Source: Eunapius fragilis
Taxonomy: Eukaryota > Porifera > Demospongiae > Spongillida > Spongillidae
Reading direction: 5' to 3'
NCBI GenBank assembly: GCA_963681505.1
Contig: OY811972.1
Coordinates: 3,889,332-3,953,331, forward strand
DNA: 64,000 nt
The notes below the pieces were generated by a model. The model was not told where the DNA came from, made no database searches, and was given only the letters and a program-made list of their open reading frames with translations. The translations under genes were made by a program, and so were the position numbers. Below, piece after piece: positions 23,470-34,809 of this stretch. The number at the start of each line of letters is the position of its first letter. Positions within the stretch are counted from its first letter, which is position 1.

Positions 23470-25000
23470 AGGGGGAAGTGAGGGTGTGTTATAAGCCCCC
23501 CCCCTCCCTACACACTCCGCCCATAACAAACAAAATGGTTTGTGTTTAAACATGTTCCTTAACTGCGCTTTGCTCAACTGTTCATAAAATGGCACCCATA
23601 CAGTTTTAGTATATCATTTAATTAGGTGATTCCTGCATTTTGTCCGTAATGTGTTCGCAATTTAATAAATTACGGGGAAAAAGAAAAGAAATCCAGGAAT
23701 CCATATCGCTCTGTGTGTGTCAGGCCTTATACTGGGTTATTGGAGGCATAACACGTCATCACCTTGAGGCAATTCACGTGATTGCCTCCAGTCCAAATGC
23801 TAATTGCGCCATTGCTTTGGGTGGAACAGTTTGCGCTACACAAAAATCACTCGAAGCTCGTAGGTAGAGACAGTGGACCTCCAGGACACCGTATACATGT
23901 ACCTTATACGTACATACGTGCAGATATGTGTACATGAATTTAAGAGCAATGTCAGATCATATCCAGCAAATTTCAATTTTGGTCTGACATTACACACATG
24001 TACGTCATTTCTGAAGTGCCATAACCATCCCTAGGTGTGCATCCTATGAGGAAACATCACTCCGCATGACTACGGCTCTCGAGTACGTCTAAAAAATTAT
24101 GGAGAATCATGCTCAATGCACAGGCACTCACACACACACACAGGATAGCCTCAATATGCTGGTTTAACCACCATCAGCTACAAAGCTTGCAACGGCCAAC
24201 CTCAAAAATAACCATAAGAAGCATCACATGGTAGCAACCACTCCCTTTTGAGCCTAACAATACAGGAATATAAGACACCTGTGTTCTAGACACATGTACA
24301 TGAATAAAACACACACACCACCAATTGCAATTACTAAAAGGTCATGCCAGATGGACTCTTATTACTGCCTCTTGCAATACTTTTGCACAAGTTTCTCCTG
24401 GTCTGGCTCTTGATTGGAAAAGTTTTCATCCCTGACGGATAATCAATACTAACCTGAAGAAATGGTAATTGTATAGAACCATTTGCCCATAAAAGAGGTC
24501 ACTGATTGTAAGAAAGTAGGCTGAAACCCGCATGTGTGAATGGTCCCTAGCACTTATAGGACTGCCACACTGAGACTGAGCATTAAAAACCCTTGTCACA
24601 GTAACCGCGGGAAGGCACATAACATATATACATGTACCCCAATGATGTACGTACTGTGACTGCAATTGAATCCTGTGTATCCAGATTAGCTCTCCCATCG
24701 CTTGTCGCCATTATTCATTCATTGCACGATGAATTCATATCAACACAAACAATCGACATAAACAACCAGAACAAGTTTGATATACGCACTTGGCCAGACT
24801 GACTGCTGAAAGCCAGTCGTCTGGTCCCCAGACTAGGTTCAACACGTCTCTGCAACACCTACACTGATAATGTGGCCCAAACAGCAGCCATAACTTTAAT
24901 AAATTTGATAATCATTGGATGTGGTCAAACGATGGATATATTATTGTTTATTTACATTCCACAATGTACAAGCACTTGCGACTCGAGATGCCAGACCCAT
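23470..25000. other. No gene recognised
   Basis: The region where preceding V-ATPase exons would be expected. None is visible. Short frames (23,640-23,867 plus, 24,426-24,698 minus) show no family motifs. A small hairpin (AATGTCAGA with TCTGACATT) lies near 23,950-23,992. Confidence 0.5.
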
Positions 25001-25361
25001 ATACGTAACGTATATGGGTCTGGTGACGAGACGATCGTAATCCCCTCAAAAATGAAAAATACAAAAAGATGTGGCAATACCTTAATCTCAATAATGGCCC
25101 GAATGCTCTCAGCAATAGAAAGGGTCTCCTTTGCATTGAACCATTTCAAAGAGTGAGCATGTTTACCCCATCTCACAAACTCTCACCCACCTCCGTCTCT
25201 CCTACCCTCCTCCCCCTATCTCTCCTACCCTCCCCCCTCTCTCCTATACTCCCCCCTCTCCTACCCTCCCCCTCTCTCCTACCCTCCCCCCTCTCTCCTA
25301 CCCTCCCCCCTCTCTCCTATACTCCCCCTCTCTCCTACCTTCCCCCTCTCTCCTACCCTTT
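25001..25361. repeat. Dispersed repeat and pyrimidine tract, copy 2
   Basis: Homologous to 740-1,558 but shorter. It starts GATGTGGCAATACC, then CTCAGCAATAGAAAGGGTC, then CTCTCTCCTACCCTCCC units to about 25,360. Just before it is a palindrome around ATATACGTAACGTATAT with CTGGTGACGAGAC. Confidence 0.8.
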
Positions 25362-25414
25362 ACTAAATCTTTTTAATTTCATTTGCTTTCATTGAACAGG
25401 ACTCAAACACTATA

Positions 25415-25591
25415 CAGTCGAACCTGCCTTAACGGTCACCTGAGTTGGCCGGTCACCTTTGCATGCCAGCCACATAATTATGTCCCGAACAATTTGCATT
25501 GAATGTACATTCACCTGTCTAAACAGGCCATCTGTCTAAACAGACCACTTATTCTTGGTCCAAAGGTGACCGCTTTAGACAGGTTCGACTG
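25415..25591. mobile_element. Mariner-like MITE with TA duplication
   Basis: TIRs begin CAGTCGAACCTG and end CAGGTTCGACTG, flanked by TA on both sides. Copy 1 of the block (near 2,788) reads CACTATATACATCTGG without it, which gives the empty site. Confidence 0.85.
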
Positions 25592-25605
25592 TATACATCT
25601 GGAGG

Positions 25606-26369
25606 TAGTCTCGTCCCCAGACCCAACGAATGCAGCTGCGGATGGATTACATCACCGCTACGCGTCAGTAGGGTCTGGGGAAACTGGCAACAAAATCGTG
25701 ACCCGAGGAATGCCAAAATTAACGATTAGTCACACGGATGTCACAAGCATAAAGAGATACATACATTTGTGACTTGGTGAATAATCGTAATGGATTTGTC
25801 AAATACAGCTGCACGGCAGCTGCAAAAAAGGAATTGATAGCGACCTTCTCTGATCTTGTATTTCGTCGTGTACTAGCTCTTCGTATACAGCTTCCCCCAC
25901 ACATACTGCTCTTGACCCTCTGCCATTAAGCGCTTCTACCTGTTCTCTCATCAGAGCTTTCAGAGGACTAACGACAATCACAATGCTATAGGCCTATAGC
26001 TATCAAGCCCTCTCAACCTATCAAATACTCCGGGGAGTATCCAGTAGCACAAAGACTTCCCACTACCGGTTGGGAGGCAAACAAACACATCAAGACCGCC
26101 CAAGAAGGCTTGTACATGTACAACTGAGCGCTGACATGTCTTTGTATCCAAGGTTTCTAGCAGCTAGGGTGATTACGTCTTGATTCCTCGCGAGCGCGTG
26201 ACAGTCACGTGAAGAATGCTAATTAGTGCATTGCTGCAATCTGATTGGTAGGATGAAATTCCTACCTGGTTGGCCACGATTTTTTTGCCAGTCTCCCCAG
26301 ACCCTACTGACGCGTAGCGGTGATGTAATCCATCCGCAGCTGCGACCAGCGGGTCTGGGGACGAGACCA
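25606..26369 (-). mobile_element. TIR element carrying RecQ-like helicase fragments
   Basis: Both ends carry TCTCGTCCCCAGACCC followed by about 80 bp of shared inverted sequence (CAGCTGCGGATGGATTACATC). Relative to copy 1 (ACATCTGGAGGCAAGC near 2,793), the insertion is flanked by ATCTGGAG and ATCTGAGG, an 8 to 9-bp imperfect duplication. Inside, the minus strand encodes a Walker A motif (LPTGSGKSLCYWILPG, about 26,020-26,090). After a frameshift comes VVSPLKALMREQVEALNGRG (25,920-25,980). This order fits motifs I and Ia of a RecQ-type superfamily 2 helicase. Only these two motifs remain, so it is a fragment. Confidence 0.7.
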
Positions 26370-28170
26370 ATCTGAGGCAAGCAATGGCCTGTGAATGCAT
26401 GCACTAACAAACTGCCTACAGACCTTAATAAAGGGTACAACATGAAAGTTCACTAGTAATGAGTCAGTACAAAAAACTGTGATGTTCAATAAGGAGATAG
26501 TATCGTCATGCAGAGAGGTGGTGGATGAGCGCTTTTGCTCAATGGTACGCTTATCTTATGTTGTATGCACAGCTCTTTCCTAACTTAGAAAGCACTACAA
26601 TTGCTTTGCAATAGTATTTCTGTGCTGTATACTACGTTGTTGCGATGAATGAACCTGCAGATGCTACGTGTATCGCTGCCAGTGAGGGTGTACGTGGTCA
26701 CCCGCAATTCTATGACCAGTGGCTGACTGAGTTTCCATGGTTGTGCTTTGAGGGTGGCAAGATGTTCTTTATTGCATGCATGTCACAAGACAGTGCATCA
26801 GGCCTATTTGTGAATGGGAGCACCAGCTTATACAACACTCATTAATAAAACAAGCTGAACGGTACAGTAGCCAACAATGAGTGTTTCTTATAATGCTGAT
26901 AATTAGTAGTGTCCGTCATAAGTCTTGTATGCATGTCTTGAGTGGACACACTTCACCTGCTGAGCAACAACAGATGTCACAATTGGCTTTGCTGTTTCGA
27001 AACACTCATGTCATTGCAAAGGCTGGACTGTGCTCTTGATGAGAAGCTACAAACCCTATCAGAGAGGTAAATGTCAACTTGACTCTATAGTGAAAACTTA
27101 ATTCTTATATTCTTGCACATAGCCCTAGTCAGTACCTAACATATTCCTCAATGATGATTCATCATTTTTGGGAATACCTTAATGTGGGAAGTATGAATTG
27201 ATGGCTGACATGAAGTGCCTTGTAGACAGATGCATAACGAAGCAAGAGAAATGACTTGGAGAGAATGGCAATGCTGACACCACACGTGCAGTGCATCTTC
27301 TTTCCCTAAGTTCTTTACTCCAACGGTCAGAGGATGCAGGTATAAAAATTAAGTCCTATAAAATTAGTTTCCATAACGCATTTGCAACTGAAGCAGTAGC
27401 CCTCCGATTTAGGAATTTTGCACTTATTCTTGAGAAGTACCAGTATTAAGAGTCTGAGTGGAAACTCCTCAAGGATATAGTGTAGGTTTACTTCTTGTGC
27501 TTGTACAGGTATACTCTAAAGGCTACTTTTCATCCAGATGAACCTGGATGGACAGATGTGTTTAAGAGGGCCCAAAACACATGCCATAATGTGCTTCAGC
27601 TAAGTTGATTTGTTACTGTCTTTGCCTGCCAGCAGTGCAGACTGTGAAAGAGGATTCTAAAGTATTAACATCTGACTGGAGAAGCTGACTAAGGGATACC
27701 ACACAGTGAAAAATCTCATGGCAATACAGTTGCACAGTTCTGATATATTGGACTTTAATCCCATGCCAGCTATCCACAGGTGGAAGGGGAAATGCAAGCG
27801 TACGAGATCTGTTTGCAGCAACTCTGATGCTTCAAACACAGAGTCAGATAATGATAGTGAAATGGAAACCTTGAATTTAGCATCACAACGCTATTAGATC
27901 TTTGTTGTGTACTATAAGAGAAAGCTAGTTAAAAAAATGCACAAAATTACTACATAACTCTGTGCTTAATGACGCATTCATGTAATAATATTTTCATAGC
28001 TAACAAACTTACGTGCCACATAAATGAATATGATTATCATTACGTCGGCCCCTGGAATATTAGTCTTCGCTTCAAGTTTGTATTTTTAAAAACGTCAGTA
28101 TCAATCCGGAAGTCATTCGAATTTTGAAATCAGCGCTTTATTTAATCCTTTCACCACCCACAAAAATGAT

Positions 28171-30879
28171 TTAACCTTTAATCCCCCAGTGACGCGCCTA
28201 ACCTGTTATGCACGCTAAACCTAACCAGTTAGGCAGTATAGTCAGGGGGAACAGCTGTCATTATCATCAAGCAGCAAAAAGATTGTAATTATATAGTGAC
28301 AATTCAAGATGTGGGGACTATAGCATGTGCTTGGCAATTAAAGCAAAGTCTGAAATAACATATTGATAGTGTAAGATGTGGGTTGACTATTGCATGTGCT
28401 TAGCAAAGCAAAGTCAGCCTGTTGAGGGACCACAATAAGGGACAATGATTTTCTGCTCAACATTGGAGCAGCCAACACAGCAGCAGGAAGCATTTCTGCC
28501 CCATCCTTTGTGTCTACAGCGACGCAAACACCTGCTAGCTTTCTGTGGACCAAAGGGTAAAGTGGAAAGTGGTGCCAAATAGTGGACCTGAAATTGAAAA
28601 TGAGGTGACCTACATGTAAATGTAATGTGAGAGAAGTATTTACCTCAGGTACTTCGGGAGAAGACACACTTGCACTTCCATCTCGCTCTCTGAAGTTATG
28701 CCGCTCTTCACTTCAATCAGATCATTGAAAATGAGCTGATAAGCTAGATTACCAAGGAATGCTGAAAAATCATCAATCTTTGAAGGGAGTTCCTGTCTTT
28801 GTATTGCTTCAAATTTGAAGCACAGGTAGGCATCCACGATGCACATCCCAAAGACTGTTGAGAACGTACGATGCCACCAGCAGTGAGTAATCCAATGTCG
28901 CTCTAGCTCCAGAGATCCTTGGCGATAGTGGTCGTGCACATCAATGATGCTGAAATATTGAAAAAAAAAATCAGCAATCATGCGAGGCATCTTCACTTCT
29001 TTGAAATAAACCTCAGTGACCCATTCTCCATCTCTGAAGACTTTTCTGTGTCGGGGACGACGACTAGGAAGACCTGCAACAGTTGTACCACACGTTGAAA
29101 CTATATATTTCAGCTTTTTGTCATTCCATCCCATAGCATAAATTGGGCGCCCATCATCAACTTGAGACTCAAGTAGGATGTGGCACTTGACCATTAACTC
29201 TGCCAGCAGCCCAGTCCACTAAGTACTCCTTAGGAAACTCTTTGTGAGTAGTTTTGACAATGCCCATGAAGTGCAGTCCCCTTTTTTTGCAATGCTTCAG
29301 CAGTCTTCACTGATGAGAAGGCACTGTCAGCATGAACAGTGCGATTGGTCCCAAAATAGTCTTTTGTAAGACGAAGGGTGACTGCTGTGCCTTCACCAAA
29401 CTCACCATGAAATTCCTTTCTTGCTTGCCGCCGCTTGCCCTCCATAATGTCAAGTCGCAGGAGTATTCCACTATTGCCATCACATAATGCCTTCATTTCT
29501 GCCCCTACACCTTCTGGTTTCCGTGCAATCTTTGTCTTGTGGGGCATGCCTTCAACCCTGTAAGCACTTTCACTACCTTTCCAGGCACTCATACACTCAT
29601 CCACAGTGATATGTTGGCCAGGAGTGATAACATTCATCTGGCACTCATTGAAAGCCTCTACTACTGGCCGAATCTCATACCAAGGATCCTGTAAAGAAAG
29701 CTGTCATACTAGGAAATGAAGAAGAATAACATACCATCTCTGACTCTGCAGCAGTTGGTACGGTGTCGAATCTTATCTTCTGGGTGATGAATTTAAATCG
29801 GTGTCAAGACATCTTGAAACGACTGTTGTAATTAGATGCTGTATAAACCGAACCTTCAGTATCTTTATCCAGCCAATAGGTCTTCGAATCTCCTCGTTTA
29901 GGTTCAACAGCCATAGCCAAGCGAATTCCAAGCCATCTTAGGAGTTCTCCTGCAGATACAGGCCCTTGATTACCTGTTCTAACCTTTGATGACAGAGCTG
30001 TGTTGGTTTGATCCTGTGCTGTTTACATGAGTGAGATTGGAAAAAATAGGAGAAAGTATTGTGACGGTTGCTTAGCACCAGGTAGGGCAAGTTGAGGCCA
30101 GTGAATAGTGGTGCACTTAGGCTGGTGGTCGACAGCAGGATATCGACTTCCAGAGATGTTTTCAATTTCCATTCACGACCGTGTGGCCAAAGTCGCACAT
30201 CTGCACCAAGTTGTGGACCAATCACCGGTAATTCATCTTCACTAGGCTGCTCTTCACTACCACTAGCTGTTTTCATTTCTGTGGATAGTGCAAGTTGAAC
30301 CAAAGAGGAATCGTCCCGCGGCATCATACGCGGTACAACGATTCAACGCTATCTTCGTCAGTGATTTCACTTTCGCTGTCATCCTCTTTACCTTTTTCCT
30401 GCGGAAAGTTCCCTCCTCATTTTCATCACTTTCCTCACATGCACTAGCTATCAAATCAGGTTGATGTTGTCGCTTTCGCTTCCTCCCCACTTGTAAAGCC
30501 TTTGCAGAGCCAGGTATTGCTATCCCCCATGCCGTCTCGTCTGTTCGGGTGCCATCACTCCATTTCACTTCAAATCTTCTTTTGTGACCACTGCCAGTCA
30601 CTCCCACAACCTTTCCATGTTTTTTTGGAGTTTTTAGCGATGCATCCAACTATGTTGTCACCCTTTGCAAAGTGCGCAGTTTGACGCTTTATACCGTAGC
30701 GTCGGTTTATCTAATCATGAACTAAGGTACAAACCCCAATCTGGCAAGCATCTAGCTATCAAATGAATATAGGCATACTAAGAAGATATCAACTAAACAA
30801 GTGGTATCCTACTTTTAAAAAATGCTTAACCGGTTAGTCATTTGCATAACCCGTTATGCATCGGGGGATTAAAGATTAA
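28171..30879. mobile_element. PiggyBac-type transposon with TTAA target duplication
   Basis: TTAA at 28,171-28,174 and 30,876-30,879 flank an element whose ends both read CYTTTAATCCCCC inward. Subterminal CCTAACCTGTTATGC-like and GCATAACGGGTTATGC-like sequences are also inverted. The left flank AAAAATGATTTAA equals the uninterrupted site in copy 1 near 4,700. The length is about 2.7 kb including the duplications. Confidence 0.85.
28400..30649 (-). pseudogene. PiggyBac transposase (DDE_Tnp_1_7), probably broken
   Basis: Minus-strand pieces in order. 30,263-30,649 starts MDASLKTPKKHG and contains a small beta-rich, chromo/tudor-like segment (RRFEVKWSDGTRTDETAWG), then a basic region. 29,938-30,327 is a linker in another frame. 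29,230-29,700 carries ITVDECMSAWKG with the first catalytic Asp and TVHADSAFSSVKTAEAL with the second. 28,640-29,194 carries DVHDHYRQGSLELERHW with the third Asp, then VFGMCIVDAYL. A Cys-rich C-terminus (ASRCLRRC, NASCCCVGC) lies at about 28,420-28,560. The three Asp residues are retained. Frame changes between pieces are introns or frameshifts. The protein would cut at TTAA. Confidence 0.75.
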
Positions 30880-30930
30880 ATAACAAAGTTGCCATGTTAA
30901 TTTATACCAGCAGTTGTATAATAATATAGT

Positions 30931-33043
30931 CTGTGACTGATGTATGGGACTGATGTATGGGACTGATGTATGGGACTGATGTATGGGACTGATGTATGGG
31001 ACTGACGTATGGGACTGATGTATGGGACTGACGTATGGGACTGATGTATGGGACTGATGTATGGGACTGATGTATGGGACTGATGTATGGGACTGATGTA
31101 TGGGACTGATGTATGGGACTGATGTATGGGACTGATGTATGGGACTCATGTATGGGACTGATGTATGGGACTGATGTATGGGACTGATGTATAGGACTGA
31201 TGTATGGGACTGATGTATGGGACTGATGTATGGGACTGATGTATGGGACTGATGTATGGGACTGATGTATGGGACTGATGTATGGGACTGATGTATGGGA
31301 CTGATGTATGGGACTGATGTATGGGACTGATGTATGGGACTGATGTATGGGACTGATGTATGGGACTGATGTATGGGACTGATGTATGGGACTGATGTAT
31401 GGGACTGATGTATGGGACTGATGTATGGGACTGACGTGTATGGGACTGATGTATGGGACTGATGTATGGACTGACGTATGGGACTGATGTATGGGACTGA
31501 TGTATGGGACTGATGTATGGGACTGATGTATGGGACTGATGTATGGGACTGATGTATGGGACTGATGTATGGGACTGACGTATGGGACTGACGTATGGAC
31601 TGACGTATGGGACTGATGTATGGGACTGATGTATGGGACTGATGTATGGGACTGATGTATGGGACTGATGTATGGGACTGATGTATGGGACTGATGTATG
31701 GGACTGACGTATGGGACTGATGTATGGGACTGACGTATGGGACTGATGTATGGGACTGATGTATAGGACTGATGTATGGGACTGATGTATGGGACTGATG
31801 TATGGACTGACGTATGGGACTGACGTATGGGACTGATGTATGGGACTGATGTATGGGACTGGTGTATGGGACTGACGTATGGGACTGATGTATGGGACTG
31901 ATGTATGGGACTGATGTATGGGACTGATGTATGGGACTGACGTATGGGACTGATGTATGGGACTGATGTATAGGACTGATGTATGGGACTGATGTATGGG
32001 ACTGATGTATGGACTGACGTATGGGACTGACGTATGGGACTGATGTATGGGACTGATGTATGGGACTGGTGTATGGGACTGACGTATGGGACTGATGTAT
32101 GGGACTGATGTATGGGACTGACGTATGGGACTGATGTATGGGACTGATGTATGGGACTGATGTATGGGACTGATGTATGGGACTGATGTATGGGACTGAT
32201 GTATGGGACTGATGTATAGGACTGATGTATGGGACTGATGTATGGGACTGATGTATGGACTGACGTATGGGACTGACGTATGGGACTGATGTATGGGACT
32301 GATGTATGGGACTGGTGTATGGGACTGACGTATGGGACTGATGTATGGGACTGATGTATGGGACTGACGTATGGGACTGATGTATGGGACTGATGTATGG
32401 GACTGATGTATGGGACTGATGTATGGGACTGATGTATGGACTGACGTATGGGACTGACGTATGGGACTGATGTATGGGACTGATGTATGGGACTGATGTA
32501 TGGGACTGGTGTATGGGACTGATGTATGGGACTGATGTATGGGACTGATGTATGGGACTGATGTATGGGACTGATGTATGGGACTGATGTATGGGACTGA
32601 TGTATGGGACTGATGTATGGGACTGATGTACATGGGACTGATGTATGGGACTGATGTATGGGACTGATGTATGGGACTGATGTATGGGACTGATGTATGG
32701 GACTGACGTGTATGGGACTGACGTGTATGGGACTGATGTATGGGACTGATGTATGGGACTGATGTATGGGACTGATGTATGGACTGACGTATGGGACTGA
32801 CGTATGGGACTGATGTATGGGACTGATGTATGGGACTGATGTATGGGACTGATGTATGGGACTGATGTATGGGACTGACGTATGGGACTGATGTATGGGA
32901 CTGATGTATGGGACTGATGTATGGGACTGATGTATGGGACTGATGTATGGGACTGACGTATGGGACTGATGTATGGGACTGATGTATGGGACTGATGTAT
33001 GGGACTGATGTATGGGACTGATGTATGGGACTGATGTATGGGG
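30931..33043. repeat. 13-bp satellite, about 160 copies
   Basis: Tandem GGGACTGATGTAT units over about 2.1 kb. Variants are GACGTAT, GGTGTAT, a few 12-bp units and rare insertions such as GTAC. Higher-order repeats of about 240 bp are visible between 31,560 and 32,520. The minus strand has no stop in any of the three frames, producing spurious frames of 782, 763 and 495 codons with a 13-residue period. Confidence 0.98.
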
Positions 33044-33088
33044 CTGTTGGAAATGTGCAACGTTATCATTTGCTTCCACTGAACACAC

Positions 33089-33089
33089 A

Positions 33090-33130
<41 letters not shown>
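33089..33130. repeat. (CA)n microsatellite
   Basis: About 20 CA units. The run ends in CAG and forms the acceptor side of the next exon. Confidence 0.95.
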
Positions 33131-33131
<1 letters not shown>

Positions 33132-33194
33132 CTCCATATGCCATCATCACATTCCCTTTCCTGTTTGGAGTCATGTTTGGAGACATTGGGCACG
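33131..33194 (+). pseudogene. Isolated V-ATPase subunit a exon
   Basis: After CACACAG the plus strand encodes PYAIITFPFLFGVMFGDIGHG. This is the start of the first transmembrane segments and a highly conserved family motif. A possible donor follows at GCACG/GTATTA. The exon is on the opposite strand to the other subunit a fragments in this window, and neighbouring exons are not found. Immediately downstream is a 130-bp inverted-repeat element. The frame stays open to 33,376, which is probably chance. Confidence 0.75.
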
Positions 33195-33199
33195 GTATT

Positions 33200-33329
33200 A
33201 TGCCAAATGTGTCCGATAGTGAGGCAAGAGCGTTTGCATTACGAATGTTTTACATAGAGGTGTCCACTCCCACTGATGCCCAAACAAATGTGAGTTGGAT
33301 GTTTCATCACTATCGGACACATTTGGCAT
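33200..33329. mobile_element. 130-bp element with 23-bp perfect inverted ends
   Basis: Arms at 33,200-33,222 (ATGCCAAATGTGTCCGATAG then TGA) and 33,307-33,329 are perfect complements. No target duplication is clear. It sits 6 bp after the V-ATPase exon end. Confidence 0.7.
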
Positions 33330-34050
33330 GTGAACAGCGAGGGACTCCAATTCCTTGGCTGCATTCTCTGCGATAGTAGCATTCGTCCTTCTGCTCTTTG
33401 AGGAACTTGCTTCGCTGACCGACCACCGCTTCAAAGCGGCAGCTTCGGGATTACCCCTCGGAGCCTTCCTTCGCTTCAACGATGCCCACACATGATTTGC
33501 CTCCTTATTTGCTCGCCGCGTTGGTTGATGTTTGGTTCTAATCTTAGAAGAACCTAAGAACCAGCCATAAAATCGAAACTTTAATTAATATTAAGAAATT
33601 GTTACAATAACGTAACATTTGTAATGAGATTCACTCGAAAATGGCGTGTTTTCTAAGCTTCAACGTTTGCAAGCAGAGTTTTGACGGTGAAATTAACTGT
33701 TACGTTGTAAACATAGGTGTCTATGGTGCAATAACCATCCCTCGATATACAAATCGATGTACTGTCGCATATAACGCCCACTGTGCAAAACGGCATGCTA
33801 AACGCTTTTCGACCTAAACAAACGTGTCTCCCATGAAAACACACAAAATATTTCCCGGGTTTGAAATGTGACTCGGCCAAACGTTGGGCAGGTTTGTTTT
33901 TCTCTTATATACCAAATTTTGTGTTGATCTGCTGCCTCAGAGCTGAGAAATATGCTACAAATCCGTTTTTTGGACTGGGACTCTTAAAAACAAAAACAAA
34001 CAGACGTGTTAGTCACGTGACACTTACTTATTTCCGTTACTTGTTTACAA
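33330..34050 (-). other. Region with one unrecognised minus-strand frame
   Basis: The frame at 33,198-33,491 (97 codons) encodes a basic, Ala/Ser-rich peptide with WASLKRRKAPRGNPEAAALK. It has gene-like composition but no family I can name. The rest shows no gene. Confidence 0.35.
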
Positions 34051-34169
34051 ATGTTTGGTCAACAACACTGTGTTGTCAGATTTTCAATACTGCATACAGT
34101 TAATGTTAAAAAATCAAGCTAACAATAAAACACACCCAAAAATTTTTAACGACAAGTATCACGATTTCC

Positions 34170-34545
34170 ACTGTAATGTATGTGTATGTGTACTTCACCA
34201 AAACATGAAACTTGTGCTGGAAGGATCGAAGTTGCCTACAAATCAAAGTTTCCGGAATTTATTTGGTGTTAGCAACAAAGAAGCACTTACATACAAACAT
34301 CTCCTGGCAATAATGTCATGCAACCCACCTCTTCCGGAATGCCTTCTTGGTGAATGCAGTGTGTGCAAAGATGCCAGTGTGGACGATAGTTGTTGTGCAG
34401 CATCAATGTACACCACTGGATGCAGCCTTATGTTCAGCTTTCTAGAGTCCATGTTGAGTTTACAAAGCAAGCAGACGAGGCAACCATCAGTGGCTCTTTT
34501 CCTGGTGTCATTGACTTCACAGAACACTGAGACTGTTTGAATTTA
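34170..34545 (+). pseudogene. Fragment of a transposon-type Cys-rich protein
   Basis: The plus frame encodes LHQNMKLVLEGSKLPTN, then YKHLLAIMSCNPPLPECLLG and ECSVCKD. The spacing of H, C..C and C..C resembles a conserved segment seen in uncharacterised transposon-derived proteins of cnidarians and other invertebrates. I cannot name the superfamily. Upstream and downstream coding are missing. Confidence 0.4.
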
Positions 34546-34651
34546 CTCTGTGTTGGGTGTTGTAAAACAACTTTTTGTTCTCTTTTTCTGGTTAAGTAAT
34601 TAATGTTCATTTTGGTATATGCATGTGATTTTGGTATGCATGCGGCCCTGA

Positions 34652-34803
34652 CCACCAATTCTAGTGGGGTAATCACACCAAAACTCATGGATATAGTACT
34701 CGTCAACTGGTGGGTGAATCCCACTCCTAACGATAAGTGGGACTGGCACACCTAAATAGGTGTGCCAGGCGGGACAGCGCTAGCACACCAAATCTGGTGT
34801 GCT
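34652..34803. repeat. Cluster of five short hairpins
   Basis: Consecutive inverted pairs: CCAC/GTGG (34,652-34,667), GTGGG/CCCAC (34,710-34,724), CCCACT/AGTGGG (34,720-34,741), CTGGCACACCTA/TAGGTGTGCCAG (34,743-34,768) and AGCACACCA/TGGTGTGCT (34,782-34,803). The second and third overlap and are mutually exclusive. Confidence 0.7.
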
Positions 34804-34809
34804 TAGCCC

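Larger units (their letters stand above)
25362..28170 (+). mobile_element. Degenerate hAT-like transposon, copy 2
   Basis: Same block as 2,734-4,710, with insertions at 25,415-25,591 and 25,606-26,369. Its right homology stops at a piggyBac insertion. Pieces: 26,645-26,845 with a TTF-type zinc-finger signature (PWLCFEGGKMFF, then GLFVNGSTSLYNTH), and 27,600-27,897 with DCERGF, LMAIQLHSSD and the dimerisation-domain tail. Multiple stops make it inactive. Confidence 0.7.

Noticed and set aside
30838-33193. Very long minus-strand frames (782, 763 and 495 codons)
   Set aside because: They are products of the 13-bp satellite, open in all three frames with a 13-residue period, and do not resemble any protein.
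33173-33376. Fusion protein of V-ATPase exon and downstream frame
   Set aside because: The downstream part reads through a palindromic element and lacks homology; open by chance.
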